This document shows, piece by piece, positions 1-6,600 of a stretch of DNA of 10,585 nt. The DNA is taken from the NCBI GenBank assembly GCA_001626655.1, contig LUOC01000063.1:1-10585 (forward strand). Direction: 5' to 3'. The notes beneath the pieces are model-generated. The model was given only the letters and a program-made list of their open reading frames with translations, was not told the DNA's origin and ran no database searches. Within the stretch, counting starts at the first letter, position 1. Each line of letters opens with the position of its first letter. The DNA comes from Fidelibacterota bacterium REDSEA-S14_B6 (GTDB taxonomy: Bacteria; Fidelibacterota; Marinisomatia; Marinisomatales; S15-B10). A program made the position numbers and the translations under genes.

Positions 1-848
1 GTTGGGAAGGGTGAAATGCCAACACGGGAGACGTATCCCTTGGCAACGCCAATAACTCGCCGCTCGCCATTTAAACCGATTCCCGTTCCGACGCTCATCT
101 GTCCCGCCACAGTGTTGGAACTTGTAGTGTGAGGGTAAAGGCCGTGATCAAGGTCGAGAGAGACTCCTTGAGCGCCTTCAAAGAGAAACGATTTGCCATC
201 CCTGTACGCTTCGAAAAGTTCGAGCTGTGTGTCGCAGATATATTTCTGAAGCGTTTCACCATACTTGAGATAATCGGTGTAGATGTCGTCGAAGGCGAGG
301 TCAAAGTTTCCTCCAAAAGCCTGCGTCACAACCTCTTTATTGAACTTGTAAGCGCGCTGGAGTTTTTCCTCAAAAATGGCCGGCTCAAGAAGATCGCCGA
401 GGCGGATGCCGTGGCGGTACGCTTTATCGGCGTAGACTGGCGCAATGCCGCGCTTTGTACTTCCAGCCGCGAGCTCGCCCTGATGTGAAGTGAGGCATTC
501 GTCCATGACGATGTGATAGGGCATGATGGCGTGGGCCCTGTCACTCACCTTCAGGTTTGGATCAACACCCTGCGCCTTGAGCGACTCAATCTCTTCGATG
601 AGGCCCTTCGGATTCACCACTACGCCGTTCCCGATAACAGAGACGGGATGAGGGTAGAGAACGCCCGACGGGATGTGGTGGAGTTTGTACACCTCGCCAT
701 CGACAATGACGGTGTGGCCTGCATTATTGCCCCCTTGGAAGCGGACGACATAGTCGCTGTCGCCGGCGAAATAATCGGTGATTTTTCCCTTCCCCTCGTC
801 GCCCCACTGGGTGCCTACGACTACGGTGAGTGTCGCCGGTTCAGCCAT
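1..848 (-). CDS. purA: Adenylosuccinate synthetase, 3' end beyond window (282 codons present)
   Basis: This enzyme joins IMP and aspartate using GTP, the first step from IMP towards AMP, in the cytosol. The frame is open from an ATG at 848-846 to the left edge. The N-terminal motif GTQWGDEGKGK (residues 12-22) carries the catalytic Asp (D17, E. coli D13). QGGNNAGHT (38-46) carries the catalytic His (H45, E. coli H41). STKRGIAPVYADK matches the IMP-contacting TTGRGIGPAYEDK segment, followed by FEGAQG, LDLDHG and SSNT, and the visible part ends in RVGISPFPT. The family is about 430 residues, so roughly 150 C-terminal residues, including the GTP-binding GRRRR loop, are outside. An in-frame TGA lies directly before the ATG, so no earlier start is possible. 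No good Shine-Dalgarno is visible. A terminator at 1075-1106 separates it from the upstream gene, so it should have its own promoter. Recognition is very secure. Confidence 0.97.
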   Translation of the reverse strand, partial: MAEPATLTVVVGTQWGDEGKGKITDYFAGDSDYVVRFQGGNNAGHTVIVDGEVYKLHHIPSGVLYPHPVSVIGNGVVVNPKGLIEEIESLKAQGVDPNLKVSDRAHAIMPYHIVMDECLTSHQGELAAGSTKRGIAPVYADKAYRHGIRLGDLLEPAIFEEKLQRAYKFNKEVVTQAFGGNFDLAFDDIYTDYLKYGETLQKYICDTQLELFEAYRDGKSFLFEGAQGVSLDLDHGLYPHTTSSNTVAGQMSVGTGIGLNGERRVIGVAKGYVSRVGISPFP

Positions 849-1074
849 TCATGAACGGGATGGACGGGTGGAGTGACGGTTCTATGATACGGGGAAGAGA
901 GCGGTTAGAAACAGTTCCGCTCATTGCGGCAAGTCCGGCCCGCATCCGGCTTGCGAGAAAAGAAAAAGTTCTGCGCCATCATTCTGGCCATAACGAATTG
1001 TCCAACTATTCTCCGTTAGGAAAGACCAATTTTACGGTCGGCGCCTTAAAAGAAAAATGTGAAAGTCCCGCCTG
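849..1074. other. Gene-free region upstream of purA (presumed purA promoter/5' UTR)
   Basis: This stretch lies between the S9-gene terminator and purA and must hold whatever drives purA. I looked on the minus strand for -35/-10 pairs. There is a TGGACA-like box near 980-990 but no acceptable TATAAT-like partner at 16-18 bp, so I do not call a promoter. One hairpin (929-954) stands out and is listed separately. A plus-strand open frame across 830-1075 has no recognisable protein features and overlaps the purA start; I treat it as chance. Confidence 0.5.
929..954 (-). promoter_or_regulatory. Imperfect hairpin in the presumed purA leader
   Basis: On the minus strand, GCAAGCCGG (954-946) pairs with CCGGACTTGC (938-929) around a 7-nt loop. 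This gives a 9-bp GC-rich stem with one bulged A at 934. It sits about 80 nt before the purA ATG and just after a pyrimidine-rich run. No T-tract follows, so it is not an intrinsic terminator. A leader structure affecting translation or RNA stability, or a protein site, is possible. It does not resemble any riboswitch I know. The structure is visible; the function is a guess. Confidence 0.3.
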
Positions 1075-1106
1075 AAAAGAAAAAAGGCCGACAGGTCGGC
1101 CTTTTT
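1075..1106 (-). terminator. Strong rho-independent terminator after the S9 peptidase gene
   Basis: On the minus strand GGCCGA (1101-1096) and TCGGCC (1091-1086) form a perfect stem around the loop CCTG. The stem is flanked by A5 before and by a T-rich tail (TTTTTTCTTTT, 1085-1075) after. It lies 21 bp beyond the S9 gene stop and fits the end of the long minus-strand gene run. The complementary strand also shows stem plus T5, so it may work weakly in the other direction, although no plus-strand gene needs it. Confidence 0.93.
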
Positions 1107-1127
1107 CGTTAAGAGTGGAAGAACAGT

Positions 1128-3155
1128 CTAGTTCTCAGTAGCGGGAGCTTCCTCCCAAATGTACTCCTGCCCAAGGGCGTGTTTCTCGAACCAGTCCAAT
1201 TCCACATTCACTTTGAAAAGCTCGTGCCGCAACTCTCTCCAGCCGTGGGGCTCTCTTGGTGCAACGTAAAGGTGGGTGGGAACGCCGTTTGATTTAAGAG
1301 CGCGGTAGAGCTCCACCGACTGAGGCATGGGGACGCGGACGTCATTCTCCCCGACAAGAACAAGCGTCGGTGTCGTCACCTTCCAGATATCCTTCAGCGG
1401 AGAGTGGTCCCAGTAGACATCTATAGGCGCATCCTTCTGCCACGGCGTGCCGCCGAACCACGGCGTTCTGTAAATCCGGACATCACTCTGGCCATACATG
1501 GAAATCCAGTTTACGGCGCCGGCGCCGGACGACGCGGCCTTGAATCGGTCGGTGTGAGTAATAATCTTGTTGGTCATGTGACCGCCGCCGCTCCACCCCA
1601 TCTTCACCATCTGGTCTCCGTCCACAAGGCCTTTGGCAATCAGATGATCCACACCGGTCATCACATCGAGGTGGGACTGGCGGTAGTAGTGCCCGACCAT
1701 GTCCCGGAGGTAGTCATCGCCGTAGCCGGTGCTGCCGCGGTAGTTGGGCTTGAACACCATCCATCCGCGGGAGGTGAGCACTTCCACGTACCTGCTCCAG
1801 CTCCCAAAGCCGAACTTGTCCGAAGCGGCGGGCCCGCCGTGAGTCTGGACGCAGAGGGGGTAGGCAGTCCCTTTCTTGTAGTCAAGGGGATAGTAGAGCA
1901 GTCCTTCCACAGTGATGCCGTCCGCCCCTTTCCACTGAATCGCCTCCTGCTTCGGCAGATGAAAGTCACTGCTCAGGTAATCGTATACAGCCGTGATCTT
2001 CTTCGGTTTTGCCCGGCGCTTGTTCTCGAGGATATGAATATCGCCGGCGTTGGACTGCTTAGAAATGCCGAAGATGAAACGGTCGAGGCCGTGATGGTAC
2101 CGGAAGTTCCTCAGCGAATGATCACCTTTGGTGAGCTGGGACAGTTTTTCTCCTTTCACCGCGACGGAAAACAGTTCTGTCCTGACGCCCGTGTTGGCGG
2201 TGAAATAGATACTCTTCCCATCTTTGGACCATGTGGCACGGCTCACTTCGTGGGGCATCTTCTCCAGTAACAGTTTGTGTTTGCCGCCCTCTGCCGGCGA
2301 GAGGAAAATGTTGTCGTTGAAGTAGAACTCGAAATCGTTGTTTGAGAAGCTGACGAAGAGGACAGTAGAGTTGTCCGGGGAGAGCTGGGCGCCAGCTTCC
2401 GAGACATTGTTGTCGGTGATCTGAACGGCGTTGGCGCCATCGGCGTTCATGACCCACACTTCGTTTCGGCTGGCGGAATCGTACAGAGGATTGGGTCCGC
2501 GATGGTGGGCCACCATCGTCCCGTCCCGGGAGAGGCGGTAGTTGGTGACGGAAAAGTCTCCTTCCGTTATCCGAGCTGTCTCACCTGTGAAGACTTCCAC
2601 TTTCCACAGATGCCGCTGCTGGTAGTTCTCGTCGAAGGCGAAAACATCGTCCTTCACCTTGTCCCTCTCCTTTTCTTCCTCACTCTTGGGATTGCTGGAG
2701 AGGAAGTAGATGAAAGCACCGTCAGGCGACCACTGTATATTTGAGACGCCGGTCTCGTGGTCGGTGAGCGGTTTTGCTTCGCCGCCTGAATTGCTGATGA
2801 GATAAATCTGACTCTTGGCGTCGTCCTCTTCGCCACGCTTGGCGATAAAGGCAAACAGCGATCCGTCTGGCGCCCACCTCGGTGAGCTTTCGCCGTTCTC
2901 CCCGTTGGTCATTCTGACCACGTTCGAGCCGTCCGTATCGGTGCGCCAGATGTGGGCAATGCGCTTATTCTTCTCCCAGTCCGCCTCAGAGAGTGTGTAA
3001 AGGAGCTGACTCCCGTCGGGGGAGAGGCGGGGATCGCCGAGGGACGGGACATTGATCATGTCAACAATCGTCATGGGCCGCTTAGCTTCCGCGTGAATTG
3101 TGCCGCAAGAAAGCAGGGCAGCCAGACCAACAGGAACTGCGGTGCTATTTCTCAT
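1128..3155 (-). CDS. Exported S9-family serine peptidase (acylaminoacyl-/dipeptidyl-peptidase type)
   Basis: At 675 residues this is a prolyl-oligopeptidase-clan peptidase that should cut short peptides outside the cytosol. The N-terminus is a short signal sequence, with Arg2, a hydrophobic stretch to about residue 17 and a possible IHA-EA cleavage; LLSC also leaves a lipoprotein reading open. Residues of about 30-400 form a beta-propeller of TolB/PD40-type repeats, seen as recurring LSPDGS, WAPDGS, WSPDGA, LSRDGT and WSKDGK turns. The C-terminal alpha/beta-hydrolase domain has HGGP at 439-442 (oxyanion region), GWSGGG with nucleophile Ser522, Asp605 in GENDVRVP and His637 in REPHGW, so the triad is complete. 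The start was chosen at 3155 because it gives the signal peptide and has AAGGTGAGG seven bases upstream. An open extension to 3251 would overlap the upstream gene and bury the signal peptide. The gene is last before the terminator. The substrate is unknown. Confidence 0.94.
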   Translation of the reverse strand: MRNSTAVPVGLAALLSCGTIHAEAKRPMTIVDMINVPSLGDPRLSPDGSQLLYTLSEADWEKNKRIAHIWRTDTDGSNVVRMTNGENGESSPRWAPDGSLFAFIAKRGEEDDAKSQIYLISNSGGEAKPLTDHETGVSNIQWSPDGAFIYFLSSNPKSEEEKERDKVKDDVFAFDENYQQRHLWKVEVFTGETARITEGDFSVTNYRLSRDGTMVAHHRGPNPLYDSASRNEVWVMNADGANAVQITDNNVSEAGAQLSPDNSTVLFVSFSNNDFEFYFNDNIFLSPAEGGKHKLLLEKMPHEVSRATWSKDGKSIYFTANTGVRTELFSVAVKGEKLSQLTKGDHSLRNFRYHHGLDRFIFGISKQSNAGDIHILENKRRAKPKKITAVYDYLSSDFHLPKQEAIQWKGADGITVEGLLYYPLDYKKGTAYPLCVQTHGGPAASDKFGFGSWSRYVEVLTSRGWMVFKPNYRGSTGYGDDYLRDMVGHYYRQSHLDVMTGVDHLIAKGLVDGDQMVKMGWSGGGHMTNKIITHTDRFKAASSGAGAVNWISMYGQSDVRIYRTPWFGGTPWQKDAPIDVYWDHSPLKDIWKVTTPTLVLVGENDVRVPMPQSVELYRALKSNGVPTHLYVAPREPHGWRELRHELFKVNVELDWFEKHALGQEYIWEEAPATEN

Positions 3156-3161
3156 TATAAA

Positions 3162-3170
3162 CCTCACCTT
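3162..3170 (-). promoter_or_regulatory. Ribosome binding site deciding the S9 peptidase start
   Basis: AAGGTGAGG on the minus strand lies six bases before the ATG at 3155-3153. It supports this internal ATG, which is followed by a signal peptide, over the in-frame ATG at 3251. Confidence 0.7.
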
Positions 3171-3213
3171 ATCTGTCTCACTAAAGGGGCCGTGAATGTA
3201 ATGAAGGAGTCTC

Positions 3214-4107
3214 TTATTCCAAAGAGCGGACGCGCCGTTCCCGGAAAACACCCATAACGCCGAGGACGATGAGGGTCATCCCCGCAAGCGTATAGATTGT
3301 TACCGGCTCGCCTAAAATGAGCCACCCCAAGAAGACGGCCACCAAAGGATTGACGTATGCGTAAGTCATAACGATCCCGGTGGGTAACAGCCTCAGCGCT
3401 TTCACGAAAGATGTGAAGGCGATGACCGATCCGAAAATAACGAGATAGCCCCACGCCATCCACGCTTGGTTTGTCGGCTGAGGGGGCGGCTCGCCCAGGA
3501 GGAGAGCGCCGAGCCCAAGGACCAGCGCCCCGGCCAACTGCTGCCACGCCGAGCTCGCCTCAGGCATGATCTCAATTTTGCTTCTCCCCTGAATGATGGA
3601 TCCGGCGCCCCAGCCTATGCAGGCGAGGATGAGAAGCCCCGCGGCCCAGAGGTTCTTAAGGTCTCGGGCGAGAAGAGCCGGCCCGTTCAGCACCGCCACT
3701 CCCGCAATCCCGATAAGGAGGGAGAGGAGGAGATAGAGTGACGGCCTTCGGCGGTCAATGAGCGCCTCCATGAGAGCCACGACCAAGGGCGTGGCGCCGA
3801 TGATGACAGCGGTATAGGATGAATGAACCTTCGTCTCTGCAACTGCTACAAGGCCGTTGCCGCTGAGCCAGAGCAGCATCCCTGAGATTGCCACGACCCA
3901 AAACTCTTTCAAGGTTGGGACAATCTGCCCCTTCCGAAAAAATGAGGCGAGTGCGAAAAGAATGAGACATCCTGCGAGCACGCGCATGGCGGACATGGTG
4001 AGGGGTGGGAAACCGGAGCCGTCCCGGACCGCCACGCGGATGGCAAGATAGGTGCTGCCCCAAGCAATGTAGATCACCCCTAAATGAAAGAGCCCCCGGA
4101 GATTCAT
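3214..4107 (-). CDS. EamA/DMT-family transporter (YedA-like exporter)
   Basis: This 297-residue integral membrane protein should have ten transmembrane helices arranged as two EamA repeats (about residues 7-138 and 150-288). The opening YIAWGSTYLAIRVAV, the SGNGLVAVAE segment and the TYAYVNPLVAVFLGWLILGE block near the C-terminus closely follow E. coli YedA. Family members export small metabolites such as amino acids or drugs by secondary transport; the cargo cannot be read here. The C-terminal tail is basic (RERRVR), as expected for a cytoplasmic end. The ATG start at 4107 lies 36 bp after the cyclophilin-like gene, with only a weak ribosome site. The next gene follows after 58 bp. The sequence is intact, with no odd features. 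Confidence 0.93.
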   Translation of the reverse strand: MNLRGLFHLGVIYIAWGSTYLAIRVAVRDGSGFPPLTMSAMRVLAGCLILFALASFFRKGQIVPTLKEFWVVAISGMLLWLSGNGLVAVAETKVHSSYTAVIIGATPLVVALMEALIDRRRPSLYLLLSLLIGIAGVAVLNGPALLARDLKNLWAAGLLILACIGWGAGSIIQGRSKIEIMPEASSAWQQLAGALVLGLGALLLGEPPPQPTNQAWMAWGYLVIFGSVIAFTSFVKALRLLPTGIVMTYAYVNPLVAVFLGWLILGEPVTIYTLAGMTLIVLGVMGVFRERRVRSLE

Positions 4108-4143
4108 CGGTGTGCTTCGGCGCGGGCCTGAAAGGCGGAGTTG

Positions 4144-4524
4144 CTACGCCTCCTGAAGTTCTACAGTAATGGCGTCCCCGGACTGGATAGAACTGAGAGT
4201 GGCAGGATCGCTTTCGAGTATTCCGAGAATGTTACAGGAAGACGCGAGCCTACATTCGTCCCCTTCCGAAATGGGTGTCGGGCCGAAGGGGAGGGCGAGG
4301 CAGCTCCCTTCTGTCCAAAAACATACTGTTCCCGGTTCCACCACCTGCCGGGCGTCGGTCTCGAGATCAGCTGTCATCGGCACTGAGAAGTAGACTTCAT
4401 CTCCCCACGTGTTGGCGGAGGACTCCACCGGGAGAACGTCACTGAGCGCTTGCGTAGAGGGGGTGTCTCCTAAAGTGGCTGACACTTCCCCGCCGGCCCA
4501 TGAGAGTCGGATGCGGACGCTCAC
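4144..4524 (-). CDS. TM1367/DUF369 cyclophilin-like fold protein
   Basis: A 126-residue cytosolic protein of the Cyclophil_like family (formerly DUF369), whose structural reference is Thermotoga TM1367. Recognition rests on ANTWGDEVYF (residues 37-46), VVEPGTVCFW (61-70), CLALPFGPTP (75-84) and ASSCNILG (94-101), which line up along the whole TM1367 sequence. The family has a cyclophilin-type beta-barrel but lacks the known isomerase active-site residues, and no reaction has been established that I know of. The barrel pocket suggests small-molecule binding. The start codon is GTG at 4524-4522. It overlaps the TGA of the upstream GyrI-like gene (GTGA), with no separate ribosome site, so translation is probably coupled. 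Five cysteine or tryptophan residues cluster at 69-98. The family call is firm; the role is unknown. Confidence 0.88.
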   Translation of the reverse strand: MSVRIRLSWAGGEVSATLGDTPSTQALSDVLPVESSANTWGDEVYFSVPMTADLETDARQVVEPGTVCFWTEGSCLALPFGPTPISEGDECRLASSCNILGILESDPATLSSIQSGDAITVELQEA

Positions 4525-5135
4525 GCTTCTGTCATCGGCTGGCGGATGATTGTCTTCAACTTTTCCGGGGCGGTCCGCCGGGGATCGCTGAGATAAATCT
4601 CGTGATGCTTCCTGTGGGGGCGGCGGCCGCTCTCACGGATGAAGCTGCGAATCTGTTCAACGGCAGGCCCCTCCTCATCGTAGGGACCGATATGTATGAT
4701 CTGAGCCGACGGCCCTTCGTGATAAGTTTCGAACCTCAGCTTGGAGAGGGCCGGGGGATCCTTTTTGTCACGGAGCTGCTCCTTGGCCGTTTCGATGTGT
4801 TCGTGAGTGACGTGGGGCGGCTGAACAATCATTGAGGTCCAAAGCCAGTTGTCTTTATCGTTGACGTCAAAGCCGCCGGGCCCCTCCATCCACCACAACC
4901 CTTCCAGCGGCATGACCGTAAAGTCCGGTTCAAGACCCAACTTCTTCAGGTGGAATTTCAGCGTGTAAGCTGTTCCATAGAGCGCCTCCAGAGCCGCCTG
5001 GTAGTCCGGAGAGGTGTTAGGGTCGCCTTTTCCGTCTATCATGAGATAGTTGAGGGGCGGAACATCCACAACGGACACCTCTTTCTTGGAGGTGGCATAG
5101 AGATGTTTCCACTCCTTCTTATATTCGACTTTCAC
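4521..5135 (-). CDS. GyrI-like small-molecule-binding domain protein
   Basis: This 204-residue cytosolic protein consists of a GyrI-like (SHS2-module) domain without a DNA-binding part. Motifs are YLMIDGKGDPN (30-40), PLEGLWW (76-82), WTSMIVQP (99-106), HIGPYDEE (148-155) and HHEIYLSDPRR (177-187), typical of the stand-alone Lin2189/SAV2435-like branch. From the literature as I recall it, members of this branch can hydrolyse cyclopropanoid genotoxins of the CC-1065/yatakemycin type, and others act as ligand sensors. The sequence alone does not say which applies here. The GTG start at 5135-5133 is chosen because the next residues (KVEYKKEWKHLY) match the usual family N-terminus. It begins 5 bp after the M20 gene stop and overlaps the next gene by 4 bp, indicating tight co-translation. 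The family call is secure. Confidence 0.92.
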   Translation of the reverse strand: MKVEYKKEWKHLYATSKKEVSVVDVPPLNYLMIDGKGDPNTSPDYQAALEALYGTAYTLKFHLKKLGLEPDFTVMPLEGLWWMEGPGGFDVNDKDNWLWTSMIVQPPHVTHEHIETAKEQLRDKKDPPALSKLRFETYHEGPSAQIIHIGPYDEEGPAVEQIRSFIRESGRRPHRKHHEIYLSDPRRTAPEKLKTIIRQPMTEA

Positions 5136-5140
5136 CGACC

Positions 5141-6571
5141 CTACTTCAAGCTGCCGCCGATCTCATCTTTGTAAGCTTCATTGAGGGCGTCGAGATAATC
5201 GTTGAACAGTTTCGCCATAGTTTCGTGCTCTGTGTGAACCGTTTTCCTGAAATCGCCGTCGGTGACGTAGTGGTAGAGGATGGCGGCCATAATCTTTGCG
5301 TCGAGGAGAAAGCCAGTGTGTCCCACGTCTTTCATGGAGTCGAGCCACCGCTCGTAGGAGTGCCCCGGCGCCGATGAACTGAAGACGGAGACGCTGACAC
5401 CGGGGATATCTCTTGTCACGAAACCGGTCTCCTCATAGCCGGCGGGACGCTGGGGTTCGGGATTGATCTCCGGCGCGTCGAGCTTCTCGGCGTAGGCGAA
5501 GGAAAGCTCTTCCAGAGAACCGACGGTGATGCCGTCCCTGTATTCGCCGTACCGATCGATGGTTACCTTGGTGCCGGTGGCGAGGGCCGCCGCATGGGCC
5601 GCATTGGCGATCATCGTATCCATGTGGGCGAGGTACACCTCATCGGGATAGCGGATGTAGTAGTCCACCACCGCCCTGTCGGGGACAACGTTGGGCGCGA
5701 CACCACCTTCGGGAATGACGCCCTGAATAACCGCTTCCGGGCGAAACGTGGGGCGGAGGTGATCCACAGAAGTGTAGAACTGGACGGCGGCGGTGAGGGC
5801 GTTCCGGCCGTTCCATGAGCTTCGCTGGTGAGCGGGCCGCCCTTCAAAAATGTATTTCACCTCGTTGATGTTCAGACAGCAGACGCCGAAGCCCGGCTTG
5901 TTTCGTGTCGTCTCTCCTGTGCCGTGACTCCGAACGATGAGGTCGGTGCCGTCAAAAACGCCGGCGTCGAACATGATCACCTTCGCCGGCGGTCCCATCT
6001 CTTCGGCAGGTGTCCCGAAAATTTTGATGGTTCCGGGGATTTTTTTCTTCTCCATAAATTCAGCGAGGGCGACGGCACTGGCGTAAGCGGCGGGACTCTG
6101 CCCGTTATGCTGGCATCCGTGGAACGGCTCCTTCGTGCCGCGGAGGGCGTCGTATTCGGCAAAGAGTCCGACCGTCACACCTTTCCCTTTCGCCGGCGAT
6201 TTCCACTCACCGACAAAGGCAGTCTCCAAACCAGCTTGACCGGTGGTGACGGAAAAACCATACTGGCGAAGCACTTTCGTGAGTGTATCCACTGAAGCGA
6301 ACTCCTTGAACCCCACTTCAGGGTTGCGTCCGATATGGTCGGAGAGATCACGGAGTTGCTTATCCCACAGCGTTTCAACTCGCTTCAGAATCCTGTCTCG
6401 ATCCCGGTCTTTGCCAGACGCCATCGCCTTTGCTTGCTCCGTGGGGCCGATCTTCTCTTGTAGCGCATCGATCTTCTTTAGGATTTCACTTGCGGCCTGT
6501 CGCTCCACAGGTGTGGTCTGGGCCGAAAGAATTGCTGTTGAGGTCAGGAGTAGAATGAGTCGTGTTTTCAT
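5141..6571 (-). CDS. Exported M20-family amidohydrolase, AbgB-like
   Basis: A 476-residue zinc-dependent amidohydrolase with a Sec signal peptide (KTRLILLLTSTAILSAQ, residues 2-18), so it should act in the periplasm or outside. After a helical charged stretch (about 20-75) comes the M20 catalytic domain: AEYDAL (138-143), GCQHN (152-156, in place of the common GCGHN), GTPAEE (186-191), SHGTG (215-219), a dimerisation domain from about 235 to 340, and APGHSYERW (401-409). Putative metal or catalytic residues Cys153, His155, Glu190/191, His216 and His404 are all present. The C-terminal VGHTGFLLDAKIMAA block resembles E. coli AbgB, which cleaves p-aminobenzoyl-glutamate as a heterodimer with AbgA; no AbgA or AbgT gene is seen. 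TGGAG lies seven bases before the ATG. The substrate is likely an N-acyl amino acid, dipeptide or similar amide, which is an inference. Confidence 0.94.
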   Translation of the reverse strand: MKTRLILLLTSTAILSAQTTPVERQAASEILKKIDALQEKIGPTEQAKAMASGKDRDRDRILKRVETLWDKQLRDLSDHIGRNPEVGFKEFASVDTLTKVLRQYGFSVTTGQAGLETAFVGEWKSPAKGKGVTVGLFAEYDALRGTKEPFHGCQHNGQSPAAYASAVALAEFMEKKKIPGTIKIFGTPAEEMGPPAKVIMFDAGVFDGTDLIVRSHGTGETTRNKPGFGVCCLNINEVKYIFEGRPAHQRSSWNGRNALTAAVQFYTSVDHLRPTFRPEAVIQGVIPEGGVAPNVVPDRAVVDYYIRYPDEVYLAHMDTMIANAAHAAALATGTKVTIDRYGEYRDGITVGSLEELSFAYAEKLDAPEINPEPQRPAGYEETGFVTRDIPGVSVSVFSSSAPGHSYERWLDSMKDVGHTGFLLDAKIMAAILYHYVTDGDFRKTVHTEHETMAKLFNDYLDALNEAYKDEIGGSLK

Positions 6572-6578
6572 GTCACAT

Positions 6579-6583
6579 CTCCA
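6579..6583 (-). promoter_or_regulatory. Ribosome binding site of the M20 amidohydrolase gene
   Basis: TGGAG on the minus strand is placed seven bases before the ATG at 6571, inside the 29-bp gap after the serine hydrolase gene. It supports this start and therefore the signal peptide. Confidence 0.6.
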
Positions 6584-6600
6584 GAAGTTGGTGCGGACAT

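Noticed and set aside
129..854. Two plus-strand frames of 113-119 codons across the left end
   Set aside because: They are antisense shadows of purA, which is conserved codon by codon through this whole stretch.
970..1010. Possible purA promoter around a TGGACA-like box
   Set aside because: No TATAAT-like element lies at 16-18 bp spacing, so a promoter call would not be supported.
830..1075. Plus-strand 81-codon frame in the purA upstream region
   Set aside because: It overlaps the purA start. The translation is low-complexity and charged without any known motif, and it ends just before the terminator hairpin, so it is probably chance.
1404..2270. Plus-strand open frame of 288 codons opposite the S9 peptidase gene
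   Set aside because: It lies wholly antisense to a well-conserved catalytic gene. Its translation has no recognisable domain, and long antisense frames are common at this GC content.
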